From contig CAJYGB010000038.1 in NCBI GenBank assembly GCA_913774355.1, forward strand, positions 124,001-188,000: a stretch of 64,000 nt of DNA, in the 5' to 3' direction. Below the pieces are notes generated by a model. The model was given only the letters and a program-made list of their open reading frames with translations, did not search any database and had not been told where the DNA came from. This DNA comes from an uncultured Chryseobacterium sp. (GTDB taxonomy: Bacteria; Bacteroidota; Bacteroidia; Flavobacteriales; Weeksellaceae). This document shows positions 25,253 to 32,674 of the stretch, one piece after another. The translations under genes and the position numbers were made by a program. The number at the start of each line of letters is the position of its first letter. Position 1 is the first letter of the stretch.

Positions 25253-28120
25253 TTAATGTCCAAAAATATCTTCAAGACTTAATTCCTTAAAGGTTCCCAT
25301 CTGTCCGGCAGCTTCCATGTTCAGATTTTCTTTTTTGCCGATAATGGCTGTATTGAAATTTACCGGTTTGAGGTAATTATCGTAAAATGTTTTGAGATCC
25401 TCAAACGTCAGACTTTCGATCTGATGATAAATATCTTTCCTGAAATCATGATAAATATTCAGTTTTCTCAGTCGTAAGGTATTGAAGAAAATATTGGTTC
25501 TCGTTACCCTTTGGGAAGCGATTTGCTTCAGGGCCGAATTTCTTGCATTTTCAAACTGTACCGGAACTTCGGGAAGCTCTGCCATGAGTTCCGTCATCGT
25601 ATCCACAGCGATCCGTAACTTGTCCGGCTGTGTCCCGACATAGGTGGTGATGTAATCCGGATGGTTCAGCTCCGCATTGGCGGCGTAAGATACATACGCA
25701 GAGTATGCCAGGCTTTTGCTCTCCCGGATCTCCTGGAAAACGATTGATGAAAGGCCGCGTCCGAAATATTCATTGAATACATTGATTTTTCCGAAATTTT
25801 CCGGATTAACGTCCTTTCCTTTTCCTACTTTGCTCATTTCCATCTGCACCATATCGTAATTGGTAAAGTAGACATTTCCTCCGGTCTCCGGCTCTGTATA
25901 TTTTCTCGGTTCCGGGATCTGAAGCGTCTCCGGCTCTGTATATTTTCCGATAGATTCAGTGAAACGTTCAAATTTCCTCCCGTAGAAAAAGATCTCGTAC
26001 GGAAATTTGAACAATTTTTTCATCCGGTCGGCAAATACCTCAACGCTGCTGCTTTCCAGCTCATTTTTTGAGATAACATCCGTAAAACGGGAAACAGGTC
26101 CCAGCTTCGTATAATTCGTTAAAGCAGTCATAATCCTGCCTTTGTCCTTCTTCATAGCCGCACGGTTTTCCAGTACGGTCTGGACGAAATCCTTATAAAT
26201 TTCCTGATCGGGCTTTACGTTCTCCATCCAGTGCTGAAGCAGCGCAACTCCCGCTTCGATATTCTCTTCGAGTCCGGTTAAAGAAATCAGCAGTTGGTCG
26301 TTCGTGGTTTTGAAATCATTGGTAACACCAATTTTGAAAAATTCCTTTTTCAGTTCTTCAGGCGCGTAACGGTCTGTCCCCAAATATTGCAGCACCTGCG
26401 TGGAAATTCCCAGATCGCGGTCGTTATCGCTGCCAAAAGGGAAAATGAAATGCACCTGGGCAATATCGTTGTACTTATTTTTAACGAAACTTATTTTCTT
26501 ACCTTTTACCGCATCAGTTTTAATTTCTTTCTGATACTCAATAAATGCAGGCTGAATATCTTCCGTTTTTTCTGCAAGAATCTCTTTCAGGAACTCCGAC
26601 TGTGCCTCGCGGTTTATTTTAATCGGCGTAATCCCCGGATTCTCTACCCGGATCAACTTATCGTTGATGCCTTTTTCTTTATAAATAATGACATAATTAT
26701 CCTTAAAAAACTCATTGGCAAAAGTTACTACCTCTTCTTTGGTAAACGCTGCGTATTCGTCCAGCTCATTCAGCTCCTGCTCCCAGCTTCTGCCTTTGAT
26801 GTACGTATCGTAGAGATTAGTAGCAAGTCCGTCTGCTGTTTCCAGAGATTTCATCCGCTGCAGCCTGAAATCCTTGATGATGGCAGGAAGCATCCAATCC
26901 GGAAATTCTCCTTTTTTCAACAGTTCAACCTGTTCCAATACCAATTCTTTTGCTTCATCCAGCGTCTGGTTTTCTTTCGGAACGGCCACAATGGAAAAAT
27001 AACCGTACTGTTTCAGCCCTACCGAATAGGCCTGCCCCCATAGCAGTTTCTGCGTCTGGTTGATGTTTAAATCCAATAATCCCGCTTCTCCCCTGTTGCT
27101 TAAAAGATTGGCGGCAATATCCGCCAGCATCGCTTCCCTGGTTCCATAGCTTTCCGTTCTCCAGGCCAGTTGCACCCGCGGGGTGGTCGGGCTTTTTACG
27201 GTCCTTTTTACAATTTCCGTAACCGGTTTTTCGATCACCGGTGTTTTTTCCGGTAATTCCCGGGAAGGAATCGTTCCGAAATACCGGTCTATCAGCTGGA
27301 TGGTTTCATCGAAATCAAAGTCTCCTACCAGCACCATCGCATAATTGTTGGGAACGTAATATTCGTCAAAATACTTATGGATAGCTTTCATGGAAGGATT
27401 TTTCAGATGTTCCGCCTTTCCTAAGGTTGTCTGCTGACCGTTGGCATGGGTAGGAAAAAGAGCGTCCATCATTTCGTACTGCACCAGCCTCGAATCATTA
27501 TCCTGTGCCCTGTTGAATTCTTCGTACACCGACTCGAGTTCCGTATGGAACAGCCTTAACGTCAGCTCCGAAAAACGTTCTTTTTCAATTTTCAGCCATT
27601 TTTCCAGCTCATTGTTCGGAACATTATTTTTATAGACCGTTTCATCAAACCAGGTATGGGCATTGGTTCCCGTGGCACCCAGCGAAGAAATTGCCTTGTC
27701 ATATTCATTCGCAATCGCGTACTGGCTGGCTTCCTGGGAAAACTCATCGATTTTACGGTAAATTTCTTTCTTTTTCTCAGGATCCTGTTCTGCTTTATGC
27801 TTTTCATATAAATCTGAAATCCGGTTCAGCAGCTCGCTTTCCTTCTCCCAGTTTTGGGTTCCCAGTTTTGATGTGCCTTTAAACATCATGTGCTCCAGGT
27901 AATGCGCCAGGCCGGTATTATCGGCAGGGTCATTATTACTTCCCGTCCTTACCGGGATGTAGGTCTGTATTCTCGGAGCATCAAAATTCTGGGCCAGGAA
28001 AACCTTTAATCCGTTTTTTAAAGTATAAATCCTTACTTTATTTTCGTCTTGGGAAACGCTTATATATTCGTAACTATTTTTATCGGTATGAATTTCTTCC
28101 TTAAATCGTTTTTCAATCAT
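25253..28120 (-). CDS. M16-family zinc metallopeptidase (two-domain)
   Basis: 955 residues from the ATG at 28120; an in-frame TTG three codons upstream is less likely. The inverted zinc motif HYLEH is at residues 73-77, and the distal zinc ligand lies in ELESVYEEFNRAQ. The protein is a full-length insulinase/pitrilysin-type polypeptide with an active N-terminal half and an inactive C-terminal half (ending FYDNYLKPVNFNTAIIGKKENL). There is no signal peptide, so it acts in the cytoplasm, unlike many flavobacterial M16 proteins. Likely role is peptide degradation. A candidate promoter is upstream; transcription diverges from the sigma-54-type regulator. Confidence 0.92.
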   Translation of the reverse strand: MIEKRFKEEIHTDKNSYEYISVSQDENKVRIYTLKNGLKVFLAQNFDAPRIQTYIPVRTGSNNDPADNTGLAHYLEHMMFKGTSKLGTQNWEKESELLNRISDLYEKHKAEQDPEKKKEIYRKIDEFSQEASQYAIANEYDKAISSLGATGTNAHTWFDETVYKNNVPNNELEKWLKIEKERFSELTLRLFHTELESVYEEFNRAQDNDSRLVQYEMMDALFPTHANGQQTTLGKAEHLKNPSMKAIHKYFDEYYVPNNYAMVLVGDFDFDETIQLIDRYFGTIPSRELPEKTPVIEKPVTEIVKRTVKSPTTPRVQLAWRTESYGTREAMLADIAANLLSNRGEAGLLDLNINQTQKLLWGQAYSVGLKQYGYFSIVAVPKENQTLDEAKELVLEQVELLKKGEFPDWMLPAIIKDFRLQRMKSLETADGLATNLYDTYIKGRSWEQELNELDEYAAFTKEEVVTFANEFFKDNYVIIYKEKGINDKLIRVENPGITPIKINREAQSEFLKEILAEKTEDIQPAFIEYQKEIKTDAVKGKKISFVKNKYNDIAQVHFIFPFGSDNDRDLGISTQVLQYLGTDRYAPEELKKEFFKIGVTNDFKTTNDQLLISLTGLEENIEAGVALLQHWMENVKPDQEIYKDFVQTVLENRAAMKKDKGRIMTALTNYTKLGPVSRFTDVISKNELESSSVEVFADRMKKLFKFPYEIFFYGRKFERFTESIGKYTEPETLQIPEPRKYTEPETGGNVYFTNYDMVQMEMSKVGKGKDVNPENFGKINVFNEYFGRGLSSIVFQEIRESKSLAYSAYVSYAANAELNHPDYITTYVGTQPDKLRIAVDTMTELMAELPEVPVQFENARNSALKQIASQRVTRTNIFFNTLRLRKLNIYHDFRKDIYHQIESLTFEDLKTFYDNYLKPVNFNTAIIGKKENLNMEAAGQMGTFKELSLEDIFGH

Positions 28121-28156
28121 AAATCTCAATTTTCGCCCTTATCATCAGAGTGAATA

Positions 28157-28164
28157 CAAATGTA
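28157..28164 (-). promoter_or_regulatory. Candidate -7 promoter element (TACATTTG) of the M16 gene
   Basis: Exact TAnnTTTG on the minus strand, 36 bases before the ATG at 28120. Confidence 0.45.
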
Positions 28165-28233
28165 AGCAATCGTAAAGGAATCCTTCTATTTTATAAATAC
28201 TAAAATCTATGATCGAGATTCGCTTTTTATATT

Positions 28234-28241
28234 TAAGTTTG
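28234..28241 (+). promoter_or_regulatory. Candidate -7 promoter element (TAAGTTTG) of the response-regulator gene
   Basis: Exact TAnnTTTG, 25 bases before the ATG at 28267. It suggests the regulator itself is made from a housekeeping promoter. Confidence 0.45.
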
Positions 28242-28266
28242 CATAGGTTTTCCAAAATACCCTATC

Positions 28267-29592
28267 ATGCACGGAAACATTCTGATCATCGATGACGAGA
28301 TCAAGCTCCTGAAATTATTAGGAATGATTCTTTCCCAGGAAAATTTTAACGTAAAAGAAGCTTCCACCGCACGCTCGGCCCTCACGATGCTGGAGCAGCA
28401 CAAATTCGATATCGTCCTGAGCGATGTCCGGCTTCCCGATGCTTTCGGAGTTGACCTGGTAAAATCCATTAAGAATAAATATCCTCACCTGGAAATTATC
28501 CTGATGACGGCTTTCGGGAATATCACCGATGCGGTTCAGGCGATGAAGAACGGTGCTTACGATTATCTCGTCAAAGGAGACGATAATGATAAAATTATTC
28601 CGCTGGTCTATAAAGCCATGGAAAAAGCTCAGGACAACGCATTAAGAAAAGCACAGAAAAGTACAGCTCAGAAAGGATTTGAAGCCATCATAGGAAATTC
28701 ACCGCTTATTCAGCAGGCTAAAAAGCTGGCCGAAAAAGTTGCGGTAACTGATGCAACGGTATTGCTGACCGGTGAAACGGGAACCGGAAAAGAAGTTTTC
28801 GCCAATGCCATCCATCTGGGCAGCGATCGGAAAAAAAACAGTTTTGTCGCCATCAACTGTTCTGCCTTCAGCAAAGAAATACTAGAAAGCGAACTCTTCG
28901 GACATAAAGCAGGAGCTTTTACCGGAGCCATTAAGGATAAAAAAGGATTGATTGAAGAAGCCCACGGCGGGACCCTGTTCCTCGACGAAATCGGTGAAAT
29001 GCCAATCGAGCTGCAGGCGAAACTGCTGAGGGTTCTGGAAACCAAAGAATTCATTAAAATGGGGGAAACCAAGGTTTCCAAATCCGATTTCAGGTTAATT
29101 GCCGCGACGAACCGTGACCTGGAAGAAGAGATAAAACACGGAAACTTCCGCGAAGACCTTTATTTCAGGCTGAATATTTTCGAGCTCCGGCTTCCTGCGC
29201 TTCGTGAAAGAAAGGAAGACCTGAAAGCTTTGGCTAAAAATTTTGTTGACGTCTTTGCCCAAAAGCTCCATCTTGCCGACGTCAGAGTAAGTCCGGAATA
29301 CTACAAAACCCTGGAAAAGAACGACTGGAAAGGGAATATCCGCGAACTTAGAAACACCGTGGAACGAAGCCTGATCCTGATGAACGGCCATATCCTGGAT
29401 GCCGAAAGCCTGCCGCAATACTCCGAAAAGACTTCTTCCGACACAGACTCACTAAGCATGAAAACCCTGGAAAAAGAGCACATCCAGAAAGTTATACAAT
29501 ACACGAAAGGAAATAAAGCCGAAGCCGCAAGACTGCTGGAAATCGGGATTGCTACGCTGTACCGCAAGCTTGAGGAATATCAGTTGAGGTAA
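28267..29592 (+). CDS. Sigma-54-type response regulator (NtrC family)
   Basis: 441 residues. The receiver domain has the phospho-acceptor Asp53 in VLSDVRLPD. The AAA+ domain has Walker A GETGTGKE (169-176), the sigma-54 contact loop GAFTGA (216-221), Walker B GTLFLDEIGEM and the arginine-finger region FREDLYFRLN. A Fis-type helix-turn-helix closes it (EAARLLEIGIATLYRKLEEY). Such proteins drive transcription from -24/-12 promoters after phosphorylation by a histidine kinase. The gene lies upstream of the kdp locus on the same strand with no other regulator near, while two sensor genes at the far end of kdp lack one. I infer it is the KdpE-equivalent here. Confidence 0.93.
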   Translation: MHGNILIIDDEIKLLKLLGMILSQENFNVKEASTARSALTMLEQHKFDIVLSDVRLPDAFGVDLVKSIKNKYPHLEIILMTAFGNITDAVQAMKNGAYDYLVKGDDNDKIIPLVYKAMEKAQDNALRKAQKSTAQKGFEAIIGNSPLIQQAKKLAEKVAVTDATVLLTGETGTGKEVFANAIHLGSDRKKNSFVAINCSAFSKEILESELFGHKAGAFTGAIKDKKGLIEEAHGGTLFLDEIGEMPIELQAKLLRVLETKEFIKMGETKVSKSDFRLIAATNRDLEEEIKHGNFREDLYFRLNIFELRLPALRERKEDLKALAKNFVDVFAQKLHLADVRVSPEYYKTLEKNDWKGNIRELRNTVERSLILMNGHILDAESLPQYSEKTSSDTDSLSMKTLEKEHIQKVIQYTKGNKAEAARLLEIGIATLYRKLEEYQLR

Positions 29593-29786
29593 CAGAAGGC
29601 TAAGGCTGAAATTGCATATGATTTTAAGTTTCGGCTAAATCCATCTGAGGATGCTGTTTTATAAAACCGGACTTCCGAAAAGCTCAGGATTACGTTGCCC
29701 GTTCTATTGATAACCAGGGCTTAAACAACATGAATCCGATGGTATTTAGCTTACTTTCAATGCTTTAAACTCGTTGAAGTGCTTGT

Positions 29787-30026
29787 TCAGCCCTGAAGGG
29801 GCGATATCAATAGCACCGGGCATCACCCGTGGTTAAATGATTTATAGGTAGACTCAAGCCCTGCAAGGGCGTAATCATTAAACACAGATTGTTTTCCGGA
29901 TCAGCCTGCGGTATTACACCACCTTTCTATAAAAAGGTTTCGCCCCTTCAGGGCTTGGGCTGTCGTCCGCTTTTGTTAACCCCGGGTTTGACCCGGAGCT
30001 ATGATTATGATGCCCCGCTGGGGCAG
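29787..30026. repeat. GCCCTGNAGGGCG-type dispersed repeat cluster
   Basis: Four related GC-rich palindromes alternate with AT-rich spacers: CCCTGAAGGGGCG (29791), GCCCTGCAAGGGCG (29858), CGCCCCTTCAGGGC (29941) and GCCCCGCTGGGGC (30012). CACCGGGCATCACCCGTGG and ACCCCGGGTTTGACCCGG lie between them. This arrangement resembles dispersed elements I know from many Bacteroidota intergenic regions; copy number here is one cluster. Confidence 0.6.
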
Positions 30027-30118
30027 ATTTACTTGCTGTTCCTTTCTACTATATTTATCCTGTTAATATTATCTTTTCTCCGAGTTCACGTTAAATAGCT
30101 TGTCTGCCAAAGACACTC

Positions 30119-30220
30119 CTCCCGTCGCCCGGCGTGAACCTCTCCCATCGGAGCACGGGCATACCTCCCATCGAGCGGTGGAAACACCTCCCATCGGAGG
30201 ACGGGAACTGCTCCCGGTAG
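30119..30220. repeat. 23-bp tandem repeat, about 4.4 copies
   Basis: Units begin CTCCC at 30119, 30142, 30165, 30188 and 30211, exactly 23 bases apart. Units 2-4 share CTCCCATCG and a GG-rich second half with varying bases. GC content is much higher than in the flanks. Confidence 0.85.
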
Positions 30221-30285
30221 CTTCCATTCTTATGGAAATCTCAAACCAAGTTTAAAAAATCCCAACATTTTTTTAAGCCAGACAT

Positions 30286-30329
30286 CCTATCATTTTAATA
30301 ACAGCCCTATCATTTTGATAGGCTTTTTT
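30286..30329 (+). terminator. CCTATCATTTT direct repeat ending in a terminator-like hairpin
   Basis: CCTATCATTTTAATA (30286) and CCTATCATTTTGATA (30306) are 20 bases apart. The second forms a CCTATC/GATAGG stem followed by CTTTTTTGTTTT, so it could stop read-through into kdp or attenuate it. Confidence 0.6.
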
Positions 30330-30410
30330 GTTTTCGCAATCTTTCCCAAAATCATACAGAAATCTATTTATCAACTAGTTAAATTAAAATACAGGAGAAT
30401 GGAACTTGTT

Positions 30411-30427
30411 TTGGCATTACCGTTCAA
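30411..30427 (+). promoter_or_regulatory. Weak sigma-54-like promoter candidate for kdp
   Basis: TTGGCATTACCGTTCAA aligns with TTGGCACGnnnnTTGCW. The -24 half is perfect at TTGGCA and TT is correct at -12, but the critical GC at -12 is CA. It sits 17 bases before the first small ORF. Listed because the regulator next door needs such a site; support is low. Confidence 0.2.
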
Positions 30428-30443
30428 AATAAAATATTTAGAA

Positions 30444-30551
30444 ATGACCATTTCAAGAAAAACATTTAAAAAGCCCGAGTACCCGAAACTGAGTCTGCTG
30501 ATGGTATCGTATGCCGTTTTTACCCTTTTAACCCTAATTGTTGCGATATGA
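30444..30551 (+). CDS. Small membrane protein of the kdp locus (35 aa)
   Basis: 35 residues from the ATG at 30444: a basic N-terminus with KKPEYPK, then one transmembrane helix (LLMVSYAVFTLLTLIVAI). Its stop overlaps the start of the next small ORF as ATGA, which is typical of translational coupling and argues that it is real. Longer in-frame readings start from non-ATG codons and are not preferred. I do not recognise a family. It may be an accessory subunit or regulator of the Kdp complex. Confidence 0.5.
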   Translation: MTISRKTFKKPEYPKLSLLMVSYAVFTLLTLIVAI

Positions 30552-30631
30552 TGCTGATAAGTTTGGTGGCCCTCAGTGCCGCACTGTTCTGGATCTCATA
30601 CAAATCCGTAAACTTTTTTGATAAAATATAA
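30548..30631 (+). CDS. Small membrane protein of the kdp locus (27 aa)
   Basis: 27 residues from the ATG that overlaps the previous stop. It has a single transmembrane helix (LISLVALSAALFWISY) and a short polar tail KSVNFFDKI. It ends four bases before kdpF. Size and topology resemble KdpF, but the conserved KPE(K/R)F tail of KdpF is missing; that tail is present in the next ORF. It might be a diverged duplicate of kdpF or an independent small subunit. Confidence 0.5.
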   Translation: MMLISLVALSAALFWISYKSVNFFDKI

Positions 30632-30635
30632 AACT

Positions 30636-30713
30636 ATGTGGATTTTATTTTTCCTGTCCGTCCTCGCATTTGGGTACATCTGCTACGTCCTGATCAAACC
30701 CGAAAAATTTTAA
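30636..30713 (+). CDS. kdpF: KdpF, small subunit of the potassium-transporting ATPase
   Basis: 25 residues: one transmembrane helix followed by the family tail YVLIKPEKF. KdpF stabilises the KdpABC complex in the inner membrane. It is eight bases before kdpA. Confidence 0.85.
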   Translation: MWILFFLSVLAFGYICYVLIKPEKF

Positions 30714-30721
30714 ACTGAATC

Positions 30722-32416
30722 ATGAATACAGAAATTTTAGGCCTTGTGGTCATGTTTGCCCTGACTTTGGTAATCGGTATTTTCCTCGGAAAATATATTG
30801 CTGACGTTTACGGCTATAAAAAAACCTTTTTAGATAAAATTTTCCAGCCGTTTGAAAATCTGATTTATAAGATTGCAGGAATTAACCCGGATAAGCAGAT
30901 GACCTGGAAACAGAATATGTTCGCCATGCTGGCCATCAACCTGGTCTGGTTCATCCTTGGGTTTTTCATCCTGCTGAACCAATCCTGGCTTCCTTTAAAT
31001 CCCGACGGAAACCCGGATATGTCGCCCGACCTGGCCTTCAATACGGCCATTTCATTCCTGGTGAACTGTAATTTGCAGCATTATTCCGGTGAAACGGGAG
31101 TAAGTTATTTAAGCCAGTTGTATTTAATGTTCCTGCAGTTTGTAACGGCAGCAACGGGAATGGCGGCGATGGCCGTGCTTTTTAAAGCCTTTAAAGACAA
31201 AACCACTACGGAGCTGGGTAATTTCTACGATTTCTTCACGAAATCCATGACCCGGATCCTGATCCCCATCAGCATTGTTGTGGCTTTTATCCTTTCTGCT
31301 AACGGAAGCCCGATGACGTTTGAAGGCAAAGATCACATCACAACGCTGGAAGGACAGAAAGCGGATGTTTCAAGAGGTCCGGCAGTGGCTTTCATTGCCA
31401 TTAAACATTTGGGAACCAACGGCGGCGGCTTTTTCGGAGCCAATTCGGCCCATCCGCTGGAGAATCCGAATTACCTGACGAACATCACAGAGATGGTGAC
31501 CCAGATGATCATTCCTTTTGCGATGGTTTTCTCGCTTGGTTTTTATTTAAAGAAAAGAAAGCTTTCATGGACGATCTTCACCGTTATGACCATCGGTTTC
31601 CTGGCCCTGACCGTCCCGAATGTCATCAACGAAACCCACGGGAACCCGCTGATTACCCAGATGGGAACCGATCCTCACCTCGGCGCGATGGAAGGCAAGG
31701 AAATCCGCTTCGGAAGTGCTTCGTCAGCGTACTGGAGCATTGCAACGACCGTTATTTCTACCGGTTCCGTCAATGCGATGCACGACAGCACCATGCCGCT
31801 TTCGGGAATGAACCAGCTGCTGGCCATGATGATCAACTGTTTCTACGGAGGCTGCGGCGTCGGGATCCTGAACTATTTTATCTTCATCATCCTGGCCGTA
31901 TTCATGAGTGGGCTGATGGTCGGAAGGACTCCGGAATTTTTAGGAAAGAAAATCGAAGCCAAAGAAATGAAGATTGCGATGATCGTCGCTTTGTTCCATC
32001 CGTTCCTGATCCTGGTAGGCACTGCCTTAACAGCCTATATGCCGGAATTCGGTGCCAAAACACTGAATAATCCCGGATTCCACGGCTTCAGCGAAATACT
32101 GTACGAATTTACTTCTTCTTCCGCCAACAACGGGTCAGGGTTTGAAGGATTGGGCGATAATACCCCATGGTGGAATATTTCTACGGGAATTGTGCTGATG
32201 CTCTCCAGGTTCATCCCGATCATCGGCCCTGTGGCCATTGCCGGATTGCTGGCTCAGAAAAAATACATCCCGGAAAGTGCAGGAACCCTTAAAACGGATA
32301 CTGCAACTTTCGGATTCATGACCTTAGCGGTCATCCTCTTGATCGCCGCGTTGTCTTTCTTCCCGGCGCTTACTCTAGGCCCGATTGCAGAACAATTACA
32401 GTATTTCAATAAATAA
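30722..32416 (+). CDS. kdpA: Potassium-transporting ATPase subunit KdpA
   Basis: 564 residues, ten predicted membrane helices, normal length. KdpA hallmarks are present: the selectivity-filter-like segments NCNLQHYSGETG, GTNGGGFFGANSAHPLENP, MNCFYGGCGVGILNYF (as NCFYGGCGVG) and FTSSSANNGSGFEGL. It is the K+-binding channel-like subunit of the high-affinity KdpFABC pump in the inner membrane. A 258-base gap separates it from kdpB, unusual for kdp operons. Confidence 0.97.
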   Translation: MNTEILGLVVMFALTLVIGIFLGKYIADVYGYKKTFLDKIFQPFENLIYKIAGINPDKQMTWKQNMFAMLAINLVWFILGFFILLNQSWLPLNPDGNPDMSPDLAFNTAISFLVNCNLQHYSGETGVSYLSQLYLMFLQFVTAATGMAAMAVLFKAFKDKTTTELGNFYDFFTKSMTRILIPISIVVAFILSANGSPMTFEGKDHITTLEGQKADVSRGPAVAFIAIKHLGTNGGGFFGANSAHPLENPNYLTNITEMVTQMIIPFAMVFSLGFYLKKRKLSWTIFTVMTIGFLALTVPNVINETHGNPLITQMGTDPHLGAMEGKEIRFGSASSAYWSIATTVISTGSVNAMHDSTMPLSGMNQLLAMMINCFYGGCGVGILNYFIFIILAVFMSGLMVGRTPEFLGKKIEAKEMKIAMIVALFHPFLILVGTALTAYMPEFGAKTLNNPGFHGFSEILYEFTSSSANNGSGFEGLGDNTPWWNISTGIVLMLSRFIPIIGPVAIAGLLAQKKYIPESAGTLKTDTATFGFMTLAVILLIAALSFFPALTLGPIAEQLQYFNK

Positions 32417-32674
32417 ATTATTAAAGCAATAGAGATTTGAATGATTAAGGCAGATTAATTATCGCAAAGATAAACAGGGAACTAACCTTCAGGAATGCTT
32501 TATTCAAGATAAACAAAGGCATTACACTTATCAAAGTAAAACTAAGTTTTCGCCATTCCATGAATAAGCAAACTGATTTTGTCTATGCCGGCTTTGCGAT
32601 CTATTCGGATGATTTAAAATCATTCTGAGATAAAAAAGCCCTGTCATTCAAATTAAATACAACCATTCAAAGCA

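Larger units (their letters stand above)
29593..30443. other. Long gene-free leader of the kdp locus
   Basis: 850 bases without a credible gene. Three separate repeat types are stacked here: CCCTGAAGGGGCG-type elements (29787-30026), a 23-bp tandem repeat (30119-30220) and a CCTATCATTTT repeat that ends in a terminator-like hairpin (30286-30329). The kdp promoter must lie after these or at their edge. Confidence 0.6.

Noticed and set aside
26294..27043. 249-codon plus-strand frame within the M16 gene
   Set aside because: Antisense to well-conserved M16 sequence; Phe/Arg-rich translation typical of a shadow frame.
30411..30427. Firm sigma-54 promoter for kdp
   Set aside because: The essential GC at -12 is CA. 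Kept only as a weak candidate feature.
30315..30443. Longer version of the 35-residue kdp-locus ORF
   Set aside because: It would need a non-ATG start and would run over the terminator-like hairpin; the ATG at 30444 gives a normal small membrane protein.
32417..32674. Possible gene or promoter between kdpA and kdpB
   Set aside because: No frame with coding character, no TAnnTTTG at proper distance and no strong fold seen.
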